A DNA stretch of 64,000 nucleotides from Membranipora membranacea (taxonomy: Eukaryota; Bryozoa; Gymnolaemata; Cheilostomatida; Membraniporidae), in the NCBI GenBank assembly GCA_914767715.1, contig OU612073.1, forward strand, positions 24,118,001-24,182,000, read 5' to 3'. Positions within the stretch are counted from its first letter, which is position 1. Each line of letters starts with the position of its first letter. Made by a program: the position numbers and the translations under genes. The notes under the pieces are model-generated. The model was not told the origin of the DNA, did not search any database, and saw nothing but the letters and a program-made list of their open reading frames with translations. Of this stretch, positions 47,101 to 61,346 are shown piece after piece.

Positions 47101-50100
47101 TTGGATGGTAGTGTATTATATTATTATGGGATTGCTGATTGGATGGTAGTGTATTATATTATTAATTTGACTTATTTGGTCTGGAAGCACAAGAATATTT
47201 GCCAATTATCTCTCTTGACTATTTTAAATATTGTTGTGAGACTCTGAATACGTATATGATAACTTACCGGATATATGCTGATGCGATTGTGCAAAGATCA
47301 TCTTTTCACCAAGAACAATATCCATGAGGAAAAGTGCGAATAAATGTAATAAACTGTGAAAAGTGGAACAGTAGTACAACAAATAACGACATCAATAATA
47401 AACGCACCACGTGTACAACGCATGATGGATTGCCTGCAGCTAACTGTGTCTTGTTTGCCCCTCGGATTGAAACTTCAATTACCCAGCCATACAACCACAC
47501 GAGAAAATTTCCACTTCATCGCTGTCCTCAGCATTTCCACCATCAACTAAACTAGGGAGTAAACAACTTCTAGATAAAAGCCAACAATATTGTGTGAGTC
47601 AAGCAAACTAAAAATCAACAGCTCCAAAGATAAATGAAGAGTGCCTCCTCTTGAGGTAGCGTGCTGTAACATAACTAGGATCACAACACCAGGACAATGG
47701 AGTGTTACCCGACTACAACAGCGACATTACCAATGCTACCCTGCAGTTTCACTGGCGTGGGGGAAGAAGGTTCCTGAGGAGTGTCCATTCCACCGAGCAG
47801 GTCCAAGATATCAGAATTCATCACTACAGGGGCGGCTGAGGGGGCGGAAGAGGGGGGATCCTGAGCAGACATGGGTCCTGAAGTGAACTCGGCAAGTAAG
47901 TCAACAACATCATCCTGAGCTCCGACAGCTTCCTCCATTTCTTCTACCTCTTCTCCATCTCTGCCACCATTCTCATCCTCTCTAGCCTCGTCGCTCTCCT
48001 GTTCCGATTCGTCTTGAGGTAGGGGGCTCTTCCTACCGCCCATCATTGGACTGACAGCTGGTGAAGCACTAGGGGTATCTGGTGTAGCAGCCTCGGAAGG
48101 TTTAGTTTTGATGGCAATTTTCTGACCTCCTATGGTGACATGCATTATGTCCTTATCATCTGCTCCCCCGAGTAGATCAGGCTGAGGGGCTGCCGTCTCA
48201 GTCGGCTCCTCTTTGGCTGAGGACAGTGAGGGAGACTTGGACGCTGATTTTCTTTCCTTCTTATCAGCTTTCTTTTCCTTGGCAGGTGAGGACTTTCGCT
48301 CTTTAGCAGGTGATTTCTTCGGTTTAGTGACAGGTGAAGATGGGGGTTGGGCTTCCGTCGATACGGAGAGAAGATCTGGTTGTTCCTCTGCAGAAAAATA
48401 TCAGCCATTACAATTTAAGTCAAACAATTTGAGTTTTCAATCCCACTTTTTTCCATTCAAATTTTGCAAACCTGTTTCGCAAATCTAGAAATATGGGATG
48501 TGTGATAATTTAGCATGACTAGAGTAGGACAAACACTGGGAACTAGGCTACGACCATTAAGATATACACCTTGTATCTGATCGGAGTTGATTGCAGAGTG
48601 GTTTTGTTCCTCCTGGTTGGTGGAGTTATCCTCATCTTGAGGTTCTGCAGTAGATGGTTCGATCGCGGGGGCGTCCTGAGTATCCGCCTCCGCAGAGACA
48701 GTAGTACTCATGTCAAGGTCAAGCAAATCAGCTGAAATGAAACTCATTTCAATCACAGGCCTGAAAAGTTAACTGCTAATCATATCAGTGGCTTGGTGAA
48801 CACAATTATTGATCACATCAGAGAGTTAATATTGTAAGCAGTGTTATCAAATTTAGCACCGACCCAACACCTTAGATTGGTTAAGAGAAACTATGATTAG
48901 TAAAAAGCAACATGCAAGGAAAATAATCTCAAGAAGATATAAAGTTTATAAAGATTGAGGTCACAGCAAACAACATAATTATTGGCATATAAGCAAAATT
49001 ATGCAAATCAGAGAGCATCTACCGCTGCTGCTGAGATAATAGGAGCGGTAATGATGCGACGGCAGTGGCGAGGAGGTGAAGTTGGAACTGGATCAAATCA
49101 ACCAGAGCAGAATCAACAAAATAAGAAACAAGCGGTGGACATGTTTTGCAAACCTGGGTTATTTGTCTGCTCGTGGTTGGTGATAGTGGGTTGTAAGGAT
49201 ACACCACTCATTGGTTGTAGCATTGCACCACCTTAGGAAACAAGGGTAGTAATATATCTTCTGTCATAAGAGGGCATGGCCTTCTGTGTGACGGGTTGCT
49301 TTCGGGTGAGAATAGCAGAAACAAGTCCGCATCATTCTCAAGCGCTATCTAGGATAGTAACTCATCCATGCACATCCTTCTTGGTAATATTAACTTTATG
49401 TATATTTAACATGCCTGCTTATCGTGTATAAACGTCATGATTAAAACAGATATTGCAGACAGGGGTGTTAGTTAGCACACACACACACACAAACACACCA
49501 CAGAATATAGACATACCTGACATGGGACTGGGCTGCTGACTAGAACCGAAAGCTGTAGCGAATCCTGATTCTGATGTGAATCGTCCAGCTTGTGGCTGTT
49601 GTTGTTGTTGTTGTTGCTGCTGTTGTTGTGGAGCTGGAGATAAGGCTGCAAAACCAGAACAAGTCAGTCATGATACAGAAATAGTCAGTACTCACAGTTA
49701 CCCAGATAGAAGGGATCGTTGTTGTGTATCGTTGCAGCTGATGCCTTAGACTGAGCCTTTATGTATCACTAAGATAAAAAGAGATGCCAATGCAGGCAAA
49801 AATAAAAATACAAATCATAGCTAGTGGTAGCAGGTTTTTTCACAGTAAAACTTGGACAAATCACCATTTGTATGAATATTTACTTACACATTGGGTCAAC
49901 AAGAAGATTTTGATTATTATTCCACGTTGGTTGGCTCTGTATACCAGCCTGTACAGATAGTACATTATCAGCTTTAGCTTGGAAGGGGTTACTGTCTAAC
50001 GCTAACAGGTCATCACTAGCTGACGTGGAGACTCCGGCAGCAGGTACCGATAACTCAGCGACGCCGGCAGCGCTGGGCTGAGGGGGGATTATCTGTGTGG

Positions 50101-53100
50101 TCTGCTGTGCCGGTACCTGAGAGGATGACTCCATAGAAGCTGCAGCTGCCTGAGCCTTCATTTTCTGCTCCTATAAGATTGAGGGGAAGTTCACAGCATT
50201 AGAGACAAATCCTTAGTGTGATAAAACAGAATACTCTGCTTGGAAAGTCAACAAAAGGTTCCCAGATAACCATGGAATTATTCATGATCATTTGCCGTGG
50301 TTTATTCCCTTGGTTGATTTTCCAAACAAACACAACAAGACTTTTGATTTACTTTGCTGACTCTTTGTAAGCACAGAAATCTTACACATCACTGAGGAGG
50401 TAAGATGTCTGAGCTTGTCCGAGTCTGTCTGTCTGCCGCATCTTATTGTATACGCTACCTTAGTTCTCTTCTTTTTCTTAGCCTTTTTAGGCTTATCTCC
50501 TGGAGTCTAATAGAACATAAACAATTATGTCAACTCAAACACAGCAATACACAACTAGCTATTGGTAGGTTTAGCTTAGAATTTGGAAACGCCTCATATC
50601 AAATAATAGAAGAAATGAAAGTATTTTGTCGCATTGTAAGGTAATCTATGACGCTGTGAAAACCAGACGTCGGCTGAATAACCAGTGGATTATTCTCCGC
50701 TACATTACTAAGCAGAGTATGAGATGATCTCAGGAGAGCTGAGATCACAAACAGTACATGAGAATCACAGGAGCTGTGATAAGATGATGCACAGTACCTT
50801 CATCCTCTGTAACTCCTTCTCCTCATCAGCCAGTATTTTCCTCTTCTCATCTTCAGACATTCCAGCACCGCCACTGGCTGGTGTCTTAGATGCTCTATAA
50901 GAGAGGTTATAATATCAAAAACACTGGGAGTAAGACAGACCTAGTCAGGTGCCCGGTATTATCTTATCTTATATTCGCTTAATAGGGTGTGGCATTTGCC
51001 AGCAGGCGCTTGCTTCTGTGGAATAAGCTATGCCGGTAATAGAGTCTTCAATCATTTTAGTTTTAACTGCTGTTCGGAAGGGGTGGGGGCATATCAATCT
51101 TTTATAATAATTAATGATCCTTGTACTCCATTCCAATGGAGTTTTCCACTTACAGTTTTGAAGCTTTCTTTCCCTCTAATGATGTAAGATGTGCTTCTAA
51201 AGCTTCTAGTAGACTGGCAGGTGCCTAAAATGAAAAGATACATTAATTACAGTGGTAGATAGCTAAAGCTAAACTAAAGTTTCATACTAAATACATATTA
51301 TACCAAATGTTAAGTTGTTTATGTGCCGCTGAAATTTTCGTAATGAATCTTTCATTGTTTGAGAGAGAGGCATTGCATAGATTTTTTATTCTTTCCCCAT
51401 AGCCCCACAGTAGCCAAACTACATGCAGTGTGCAGTAAGTTACAAACGATCATCACCCGATTTCTTGTCCAATAAGAACCGGGTTCCCTTATCGTGAATC
51501 ACCCACTCTAATCCCAATTTTCGATATTATAATTTTAGCACCATTACATGCAGCGAACAGCTAACCAATATTAGAGTATTAATACAGTCAGCAAGTGATT
51601 GTTACATTGAGCTCTAAAAGTTTTGATGAAATAAACTTTGATAGAGTTCAATGATAAGAGCGTTAATCAAGAATAAAAGGAGAGCCAGTCCGCCAGGTGT
51701 CATCGAAAAGGGGGATCATATATAATCATTCCTTAACTCACACCGATCGAGTTAGCCTTTATCATCTACAGGAATTAAAAACCAAATTTTCTCATCAGTA
51801 AGCCGCAGTGTAAAGCTGCACAAAAATATGTGAGAGGGCTGCAGCTCAGGCAGGGAAAGGTCAACAAGAGGTCAAGGTCAGCAAATCAATATCAGAGGTC
51901 AGAGTCTGAGAAGTGGTAGTGATATGTGCCATTATCTGAGATGTGTCCGTTAGGAAAGTCTAGCAGTAGGATGTTTGTTCATGTTTTGTTTTCATCACGT
52001 ATTTCAAAATGCTCAAAGTATTATATCGATTGTATGGGTGTTTTCATTGTGAGTGAGATGGAAAGTTTTCGGAGACAGCACATGCAATGCCACAAACCGT
52101 CCCAGTCCCGATGGTCTGGAAGATTAATAAGCTACCATAACCGCAGGTTAGACATGGGTAGATAATATAAACACCCCACAGATCTACTACTGGACTAAGT
52201 ATGGACCTAGAGTGAAACTATAGTATGGATAAGTCAGAGACTAAGGGCATTGGAGCATAATTTAATATCTCTGTAAATGTAATACCCCTGCACATGTAAT
52301 TTCAAGGTATTATTTGTGAATTCCATAATATTTATGAATGGTCTTATAAATTATACCTAATAGCTTGTTCAGCTGATAAGTTAAGCAGATTATATATATA
52401 CACATAATATATATATATACATAATACATATATACATAATTAAACCTGCCCATGAATTACTATAAATTTATCTTACCTTAGTTAGGTCCGGAATGTCACC
52501 CTTGTCTATCCCTACATTCTGTAAAATATATATCAATATTCAGTCAGCATTGCATAGTGAGGGTTATTCAGTTCTGGATTTATCAAAACCTCTGATGAGA
52601 TTCTGTAAGCAAGCTTCAAAAACATGACTGTTACCAAGCTTGGATGCAGAGATGTCGACAAGCTTAGAATGGTTCTATCTTGTCTATGTAAAGGAGGAGC
52701 GAGGCATAGTAGCCCATATTAACTCTCATCTAAGCAGGTCCTCTAGTTGTTGAAACTTGCTTTTATCCTGTATTTATACCATACATGATACATTATAAAC
52801 AATGGGACAAGCAAAACTTTCCAAATAATTCAATTTGGAAAATTTTCTTGACACACTTTTCAAAGACTTGGCACAATAACAATATAGTAAAGTGTGGATT
52901 GGCAAACCTGTTTCTTCGACCAAGGCTGAAAAATAAAAATATTACAAAACCTGATTTACAAATGGCACACAATGAGCTGGAAAAGTGTAACTTCTCTGCT
53001 TATCAGGGCTAGAAGGCTCTGTCCAAGTGTCCACGACTATTAGCTGTTCATGCTGTTAATGGTAGCACTCCAGGAAATAACATGGCAGTCTTACGCTGTA

Positions 53101-56100
53101 ATAAGCATCAGGTTTTACCGACCACCACTAGTTTTCAGTCATACCTCTGCTACTTTGAGAAACTCTGCTGTTTTGTCCATCCTAACCAGGAACTTTTTAT
53201 AGATATCTAGAGCTTCCTTACACTGCTTCCTGTTCATGTCAAAATATTTCTCTGCAAAATTAAAAACAGTAATTTATAGAAAAGAAAACAGTAGGCCATG
53301 TGTGTACAGTATATTTAACCGTTTGAGCATATTTGCCGGTGAATGTTAATTCTAAATGGTCAAACACACTGAACTGTTATTACTCCGGAGGTTTTCACAA
53401 CGTCACCATCATGAACATATGCTGACAGCAGCCCGATCCTCAGCAGTCGGATCTACTGTTACAACCTCAGGGTGCAGAGCCGATTGCATGGCGTCTCATT
53501 ACAAACATCTAACAGCCTAACCTGAATCTTGATGGATTGATATGTATATAAAAACTAATTGAGGATCTGCTGAGGTTTCAAGCGCTTTTGGTATGTTTAG
53601 ACCTTAAGGGTTTCAGTGGCATCATAAATATATCAATACTCTAAAATGAAATCCATTGGCTAATTGATAAAGGATCAGTGTCAGTGTGAAACTTCAGGAT
53701 ATAGAGAGAGAAACAAAATGATAATAGTTGAGTACTATGGCTATGTAAACTTACCTAAAAGGTTGATGATGCCATCATTGTAACATGCAAAGAGTCGTAT
53801 CAAGTCTTTGAACAGCAATAAAAATGCAGCGTTAATCACACCATTGTTCAGTTCATTCAATGCTGGCTGTAAAGGGAAGAACAACAGACAAGTTAACGTA
53901 AATCATCATACCCAAAATTTGTATTTGAAAACAAAATCACTTTCTGTGAAGCCATTCCCCGTTAGTGTGTGCACTTTCCATGACTGAATATGTTCCATAC
54001 ATTCTCTATTGTTTATGAAAATCCTGAATTGTGAGGCACGGAGTGAGGCAACAATTTGTAAAACTTTATTTAGGAGTTGTTTTTCGTTGAATTAAAGGTA
54101 CACAACTCCAACATGATGAGATAAAAACCAAGGAGTCTGACTCCTTGGACAGTATTACCAGCGTGACCTCTTAGGGATAGACAACCTAGTAGCTCATGTT
54201 AGAATTCATGGGAACATAAAGTGTTTTAAAGCCTCAACACCATATTAACACATTTACACACAGACTATAATACACAGATTATAGTACTTACATCAAAATC
54301 TAAAAGTGAGTCTATCTGTTGTTGGAGTACAGGCAGAGCTTTCAGCAGCTGTCAAATATAAGAGAGCAGCAGTGTCAATACATTATAGATTGAGAGAACA
54401 TTGAGTGACATATTGAGAGTGTATAGAACATGATCTTTACTTTAACCACTACAGACCAAGCACATGACAGATTGCTGTAGTTATTTTACTTTTCAACACT
54501 ATTCTCTAACACAGGCTGAGCTGACTCATCACTTAGATCAATATATTAATAACGAACCTTCTCTGGTGCCATTGTCCTGAGAAGACCATCTTCTTTGCCT
54601 CGTTTGACCTTGCAGAAATCGAAGGCCATCACTCTGTACGCGACAGCTTTCTCATTTATATATTTAGCATATTTTCTGATGTATGTAGACATGTCATAAC
54701 CTAAATACAAAATACAGCTCCATAATCTAACGCTCAAATTGGAGATCATTGAGGTTTTTTCGATTTTCCCAGTGCCATCATTCAAAATATTCATTTACAT
54801 TTATCAATTAATGAGATACAATCATGCTTTTAAATAATAAATCATTGTTATGTTTAAATGGATGCAAGCTCATTAAAAAAGAAATTAAATTAAAAGTCTG
54901 GTGAATTTTGGAAAAAGGCTTGAAATCATTGCAAAAATAATGCATGCAGTGGAAAGCAGGAAATTGTGCTGCAGTTGGATATCTAGGTTTACTGGCGTAG
55001 AGATTAGGCTAGAAAGTAGAAACGACACACATAGAGCAGACTGTACAGGTTGTTAGTTCAATTAGGCATGTAAGGTTATCTCACTCACTCACTCCCCAAA
55101 ACAATCAGTGAAGGAGTGAAGGAAAGCGCTTGAAAGAACAACATTGTTGACAGTGTGCATACTACCTATTTTAGAACAACAACAACTGCTTGATTTGCAA
55201 AGGAATATTCCACAAGGGGGGAAGAACTCAACCAACCATAGAACTCCAAAACAGACCATTTCCATAAACCCGCAATTCTGTTACACCCGTCAAGCAATAC
55301 CACATCAATGTTCAATGTGACACTTTATAATCATATTATGTCCAGCTTTCTATGCTGGCCTTGGCTTGTGTTATATGGTCAGCTGACACAAGTCAGGAAG
55401 TCAGAGCAACGATACACTGAACCACAGGATGCAGGTCAACAATGGTATCTGATGTTATTAGTTTAGCAGGCTTATGATAGCCAAACCGAGTGGGTGAACA
55501 TAGCGATCTACTATCTATACACCACAGTGATATTGATCTATGAGATAAGATTGATCTGTTATAAGGACAATGACTAGAACCACAGGTCAGGCAGCATAAT
55601 ATAACACCACATACAGACGCATAATGTGTCTATAACAGCGAAAGGCATATAGCAGTATTATACACTACTTCCCCAGAGGTGTAGAAGAGAAAACTAGTGT
55701 TAGGTACTAATGGGTTATATACATATTGTAGCCCCCCCCCCCCCTCCTGAACTAATCATTCATCCTAATGTCTGATAATATATAAAATAGGTGCAAGCCA
55801 CATGATAAAAAATGTTTAGTGCTGCAGAGACAAGCGTGAGAGCAGAGACAAAATGAGCAGTGAACAGAACAGCCTCATTGTTTTCGAGCCATCTCTGAAC
55901 CATCTCCACATACAACGTCCTGTGATGACGACAGTCATAATAATAAGTTTGAGAAAATGATTTTTAATAAACTTTTTTAATAACTGTAATCAAATCCCAG
56001 ATGTCATCAAAACAGTATGTGCTATATCACTAGAGCTGAATCGCTACAACACTGACCCTCCGACCGTATTCTCTAACACATACTATGTGTTACCTATCTA

Positions 56101-59100
56101 TAAATGCACATCCCTAACTTTGACCATGCCATCTCTAACAAAATATTATTTCTATCTGCAGATAATTTTGGAACCATGCCATTTACAGCCACTCCAATCT
56201 ACCAGAGAGCCAGATCTGGTGCTAACCAATACGAGAAAAAAACATTCCCAAATATAAACTATGTAAGTACAAAATAAGTGACACACGTAAAACAGAGCAA
56301 GTTTGAGTATGAGGCAACAAAAACCAACGAATATGAGGATAACAAATACAAACACATCATACACAAAGTGTACAACAAATAAACGTAGAGAACGATAATG
56401 GTTCAACTAATTCTCTCAACTACTCAGATCATGGAGTTCGCATAAGTTTTTTCTCCTTAGTACCACTATCCAAAATAAAATTTTGCCTATTTGCATGTCT
56501 GCGGTCTGTCCTGACCACCAAGACACAGCTATGAGGTAGGATTGGAAGCCATTGTCCCAGTCTCTTTGCCACTCGAAGCCACAGTAGATCAGTATTCTCA
56601 AGAATCCAACTAAGCAGCACCGCAATCACACAAACTAAATGGAGATCATAATTCACACCTCTATAACACAGCAAACTTGGGTCACTACAAACTGAGGTCA
56701 CAACAACGAAGATGACAGCATCACGACATTGTCCGTTGTATCCTTACCATTGGGATGTGTCTTATCGATATAGTTATCGAGATGGAAGGTACAGTTATTC
56801 GATGCTAAGTACTGGTAAAAGCGCTACAGGTAGAAATAGACAATCTAGCGATATTAAACAGAGCATTCATCAGACAAGACATAACATACCAGGTAGCTAG
56901 TAACCCTGATGGACTTCCTAGCACCTGGTGTTGTTGTGGTTAGCCACTATTGTAATATTGTACCAAAATTGTGCTAGGAAATCCTACCCCATACAGAGTG
57001 GTATATAATATACTAACAGCCAGTGTTGAACAGGAATCAGCAAGATTAGATAGATAGTTGGGTCAGCAATGGAACCTCCACCGAGATTAGCAGCAGTAGT
57101 AGGATTATAGTAGATATCTATATTAGACAGGGACAGAATCAGCAGCAGAGCGTGGGGTGACGGTGTAAAACCAATCAAATATCACCGCTGCCTTATATAA
57201 TTACCCTGTGGCGTGGATTTATCCATAAAGCTTTCCAAATTAGCACCAACGGTATTGGAAGCCATGTATTGCTGATATCGCTATAAAATTTAAAATGGGC
57301 CCAGGTATTTAGTATCATCATGTACACAGTTTTCACCTTGAGTAATGAGGAGACAATCCCGAGTTATAGGCTGTGCAAAGGATTTACACTGAACTATTTT
57401 AGCTAGTTTAACTTGGGGATTATTATTAGCTGAAATTTGATTCATCAGGTCAAGCCATTACAATGAATATGGGAAAGTTTATATTGTTTTACTGCATTCT
57501 GTAGGTATGACACTTTGAGTGATGGAATCACTTTTTCTAGCGTCCTTATAAATTCGACGGCTGGATGCAACTTGATGAGAGTGGAGCACTTTCACAGTAG
57601 TTATCTATTCATATCTAAATTATATCCTAATCTAGTTGCAGGCCATAAATCATTGTCCTGCTAAACAGAAAACGATCGAGGAAGTAGGATCCATTTATTC
57701 CTTGACCCTTCAGATAACAGTGAAAGTGTCCAGCAGTCATTTATCAAGTTTCATTCAGAAACGATCATTCGACTTTTTGTCAGATATATGCCCAAAATGG
57801 TTGACCTGAAAGTCTTAGGGACAGTATTCTGATACTACTATGTTTTAATTTAAGGAGCAGCTGCTGATAAGAGCATGAATACTAGCCTTGTAGTAGTGTG
57901 ACGAGGCTACATGAATACACTATGACATGGGATATTTTTTATCCAGATTTTATCCTATAATTTTAACAAAGTGATTTTTACCTCGTTTCCGTAGTTCATG
58001 ATATTGTGTACTGTGACGAGCCCTTTGAACACAACCACCCAGTTTGTAGACTGAGTTCTCTGTATGAGCAGGTCTGCCAGCTGAGGCACAGAGACATTGG
58101 CTTCGTGTGTACATTGTAACAAATCTACAAAATATAAGAGTAACCATTGAAAGTAGTTTGTAAGAAAAGTCTTAATGTCTTATTCATGAACTCATCAAGG
58201 AATACTCAGGAATACTCAGGAATACTCAGGCTGAGTTCTACTCAGGCGCATGAAATGATGAAGCAAAGATGAAGGAATACAGTTTTCTTGGTAAGTAAAC
58301 TGTCACACAGGGAAATGTGTGTTCATTGAATTCTGTATAGCTCAAAGCTAACTAATAGAGGCTTTCATCTCAAAGTTGGCAACTAATGGGCCAATAATGT
58401 TCACCAACTGATTGTCAAAATCAGGGTATGAAATGGATGAACTAGTAAACTAGTGATGACATCATATGATCACTTAGCATTATTTTTTCATTCCTTATTC
58501 TTAACTATCAGTTTCTGCAAATAATTTGCCAATTAGGTGACAATGCAGAGATTGCAGCCTCATTTTGTTGTCTTTGAGCTATACCGAATTCAATGGGGAT
58601 ATAATATCCCTGAGTGGCTGGCAGCAGTAGATTAAGGACTGTATGTACCAGATTACCTGCACATCGGCACACCACACTATTCTACTCTCTCATTACCTTC
58701 AGTGAGAGGATGATTCTTATAATTATGATTTATTGGACATAATAGGAGTAAGTTAGATATCATCTGATCAGTGAGATCTCGAGGCTTCAGATCATAGTCA
58801 TGACAAGGATCGAGGAGAACCACATAATAAGGATATCTACAGGCCTACGAGGTCAGGAAAAGTCGGGATCACAAAGATTGGACAATAATAGAATGATATG
58901 TATACAAGTGAAAGTACAATGGCGCCTAGACTTTTGTAGAAAAGGTGATTTAAATCTAATAAAAATTTGCTTTCCATTCATAAAAATTCCAAACATTTTG
59001 TTGATTACACATGATACCCTCCCCCCCCCCCCACCCATTGAGGCTGTGTCAGGATATGAACTGATTGAGAGGCTGTTTAGACTAAACTGTGCATGTCCAA

Positions 59101-61346
59101 CAGGAACACATTATAAGCTCTCTCTCTCTTCAGTTGATACAACTCCAGTTTCATTTTCTAGAAACCCACCATTAGCGTAGACTAGTCAGAGTATTTCCTA
59201 TTAAGGTGATAACATAATCCAAGGGAAAGATTCCTGAGTTAAACACATAAGGTTTCATAAAAGCAGCCAAACGGCTGAAAAATGTAACGGATATATTTAA
59301 GATTATCACTACACTAGGATTATCTTTAACAACAAGCCTAATATCCAGGGTGAGCCCACCTATATCTATGAATATCAGGCAGCTCAGGGCGATACATGAT
59401 TCATAATCGCCTAGTCTCATCATAGATTTACCTGCATGAGTCAGAGAACCGCCCACTCAATAATTCAGCATGGAATAATCAGAGCTTATACCCTAAAAGT
59501 TTACTCAGACTCCTACTTCCATACCCATATCGTACTTAGGCAAGACATATGGGCAAATAGGATTAAGTGTGCATGTATCAAATCAATACTTATTACAAAC
59601 CTTATTGATCATATGCTGTTTCAGCTAATATGTTTGCATTGCTCTAACACGGCTTTAACACAAAAGTGAAGAAGACAGCTCACTTAGGGATATGTGAATA
59701 TGGGTTATAATGGCTGACTCGGCTAGAAATGTATGTACAGCTCTGATTGTAACTCACGATGAATGAATCAGCGATTGTTTGTCATGGATAAAAATAAGCA
59801 CATCTAAGCAGAGTTATTAGTCAATTCAAACATCTACCGCACTTGAATTGAACTTCGATCATAGGGCTACTGACATCAGATAAGGATCCAATGGTTCATT
59901 TACATGAGTTTCGCAAAGAGGCATCCATGTAAATAAGGCTGCGGTTGTACTGTGCACAAAATTACATTTGCTTAATCATGTGTTAGCGCTACTCTCAGCC
60001 CTCGGGGAGATGTACCAATCTAGAGTACGTACAGTGAAAGCTGCCGGTACATTAAACACAAATTCAGTGAACTGTCCTACATAGTGAGCATTGTGATCAT
60101 CTAAGTGATTACCATGCCTGAACTAAAACCGAACTTAGGGTCAGCACACCATGTGACACCATGATATTCTATCTTTGATGGGAAGACTGGGAACATCATG
60201 AGTAGGAGATCTTGACCAATGATGAGTTAACAGGTAGAAGCGAAACTTGGCAGTCAGTGAACCCTCATAATTATGGAGGGCATAGATATCTTTGTTAACT
60301 AAAAATACGATTAAATATTTCTATAAATACGATAGCATTGTATTCCTATAAACCATCATGTGCTTCTTCTGATCATTCCTTTTGCAAGCGTATCCGCCAA
60401 TTGAAAACTTGAACCAAGGCACAAATTATTGTTTAGTAAATTCACAATAGACATCCGCACCAACAAATTTAGGATAATCTGGAGTTCCATAAACAGTTCA
60501 TAACCTCATTAACCTCTCATCCCACTCATCTCAATGCAATAGAGATTAGAAGACTGAAAGCAGATTTAGGCCAAGCCCGGGCCCATGGATATAATAAATG
60601 CTACGTCACAACAAAATATTAGATGCCCCCAGCACATTAATGTCAGTCAGCAACACGAGGCCACCCGCTTCTCCCAGACTAGATATGGTGGATAGGGTGT
60701 ACACTACTTCTACTTGCACACTCATGTAGGCTTAGGCGCAGTAATGGTTGAGCATAAAATTCATAACAATTAAATAAGCTTGTTTAGTCCCACTACCTTG
60801 TTTCCCTATCTCTTTCTGAATACATCATATCATGATCCAGCTATCAGCTGCTAGTGCTTGACAGGAGTAGAGTAGTCTCCGTACAATGACTACTGTACAT
60901 AAAACAGGAGAGTGGAATGGAATAGTAGAGCAGCAGCTGAAGAGAGACTCAGGAGTCATAGAGGGGCCAGTCAGAGAGAGTCAGCCTCAGTGAGGGAAAG
61001 GAATAGGATTCAAGGATATAAATGTGTAGGAATATCATGCTGATGTGGGGCAATCATGTATGCATTATGAAGTCAATGGACAAATGAAATGATAATGAGA
61101 GAAATTGTGAGTGAATGATGGCACCGGCTTTTTTCAATCACTCAAAGTCAAATAATTAATGAGGAAGAAGACATTCTCACTGATTCATTGATTGAAATAA
61201 ATACAACTGAACTTACAGTCTAAATGCTTCCTTTTTGGTCCAGTGACTTCTTCTGTTGTGGCTTTGCAGACACTCTTTGCAAGGCCGGATCCAGCAAGAC
61301 TGTGTTTGGCTGCATTCAGCCTGTCAACAACACTTTGGCCAGACAT
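44108..61346 (-). CDS. PICALM: Clathrin assembly protein AP180/PICALM-type, 1078 aa, 21 exons plus an alternative exon
   Basis: ANTH-domain clathrin adaptor for endocytosis at the plasma membrane. Exons (minus): 61346-61217, 58124-57982, 57280-57205 (or 56823-56748), 54700-54558, 54348-54292, 53866-53755, 53251-53145, 52518-52477, 51224-51154, 50894-50798, 50506-50459, 50170-49888, 49645-49517, 49231-49154, 48731-48570, 48387-47740, 46428-46039, 45585-45456, 45229-45109, 44698-44576, 44254-44108. Phases agree; 3237 nt. The ANTH domain (1-290) keeps the PIP2-binding set K28, K38, K40, H41 in GPKRKHLDY, then [26 protein letters not shown] and [20 protein letters not shown]. The long disordered tail has NPF (about 403-405), a clathrin-box-like LLDLD (about 508-512), DILDLL, polyglutamine runs and a terminal DPFGNL, which is an AP-2-ear-type DPF. 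The start is the ATG of MSGQSVVDR, as in vertebrate PICALM; the upstream in-frame codon is TTG. It is longer than human PICALM (652) or AP180 (907) because of the Ser/Pro/Lys/Glu-rich exon 48387-47740. Vertebrate AP180 and PICALM are co-orthologues, so the symbol is approximate. Confidence 0.95.
47082..47165. repeat. Tandem duplication of about 42 bp
   Basis: ATTATGGGATTGCTGATTGG followed by ATGGTAGTGTATTATATT occurs twice in a row, in an intron of the AP180-like gene. Confidence 0.85.
56748..56823 (-). other. Alternative ANTH exon 3b of the AP180-like gene
   Basis: A 76-nt exon bounded by CTGTAG on the 5' side and GTAAGG on the 3' side, phase 0 in and phase 1 out. It encodes [10 protein letters not shown]...[11 protein letters not shown], homologous to the product of the exon at 57280-57205 ([10 protein letters not shown]...[11 protein letters not shown]). 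About 10 of 25 residues are identical. Including both exons would shift the frame of the following [11 protein letters not shown] exon. This version looks closer to the vertebrate RFIQYLASRN segment. Confidence 0.85.
57205..57280 (-). other. Alternative ANTH exon 3a of the AP180-like gene
   Basis: A 76-nt exon bounded by TTATAG and GTAATT, phase 0 in and phase 1 out, encoding residues 92-116. It has the same length, the same phases and a homologous product as the exon 381 nt further downstream on the minus strand. Confidence 0.85.
58198..58230. repeat. 10-bp tandem repeat, three copies
   Basis: AGGAATACTC is repeated three times in intron 1 of the AP180-like gene. Confidence 0.85.
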
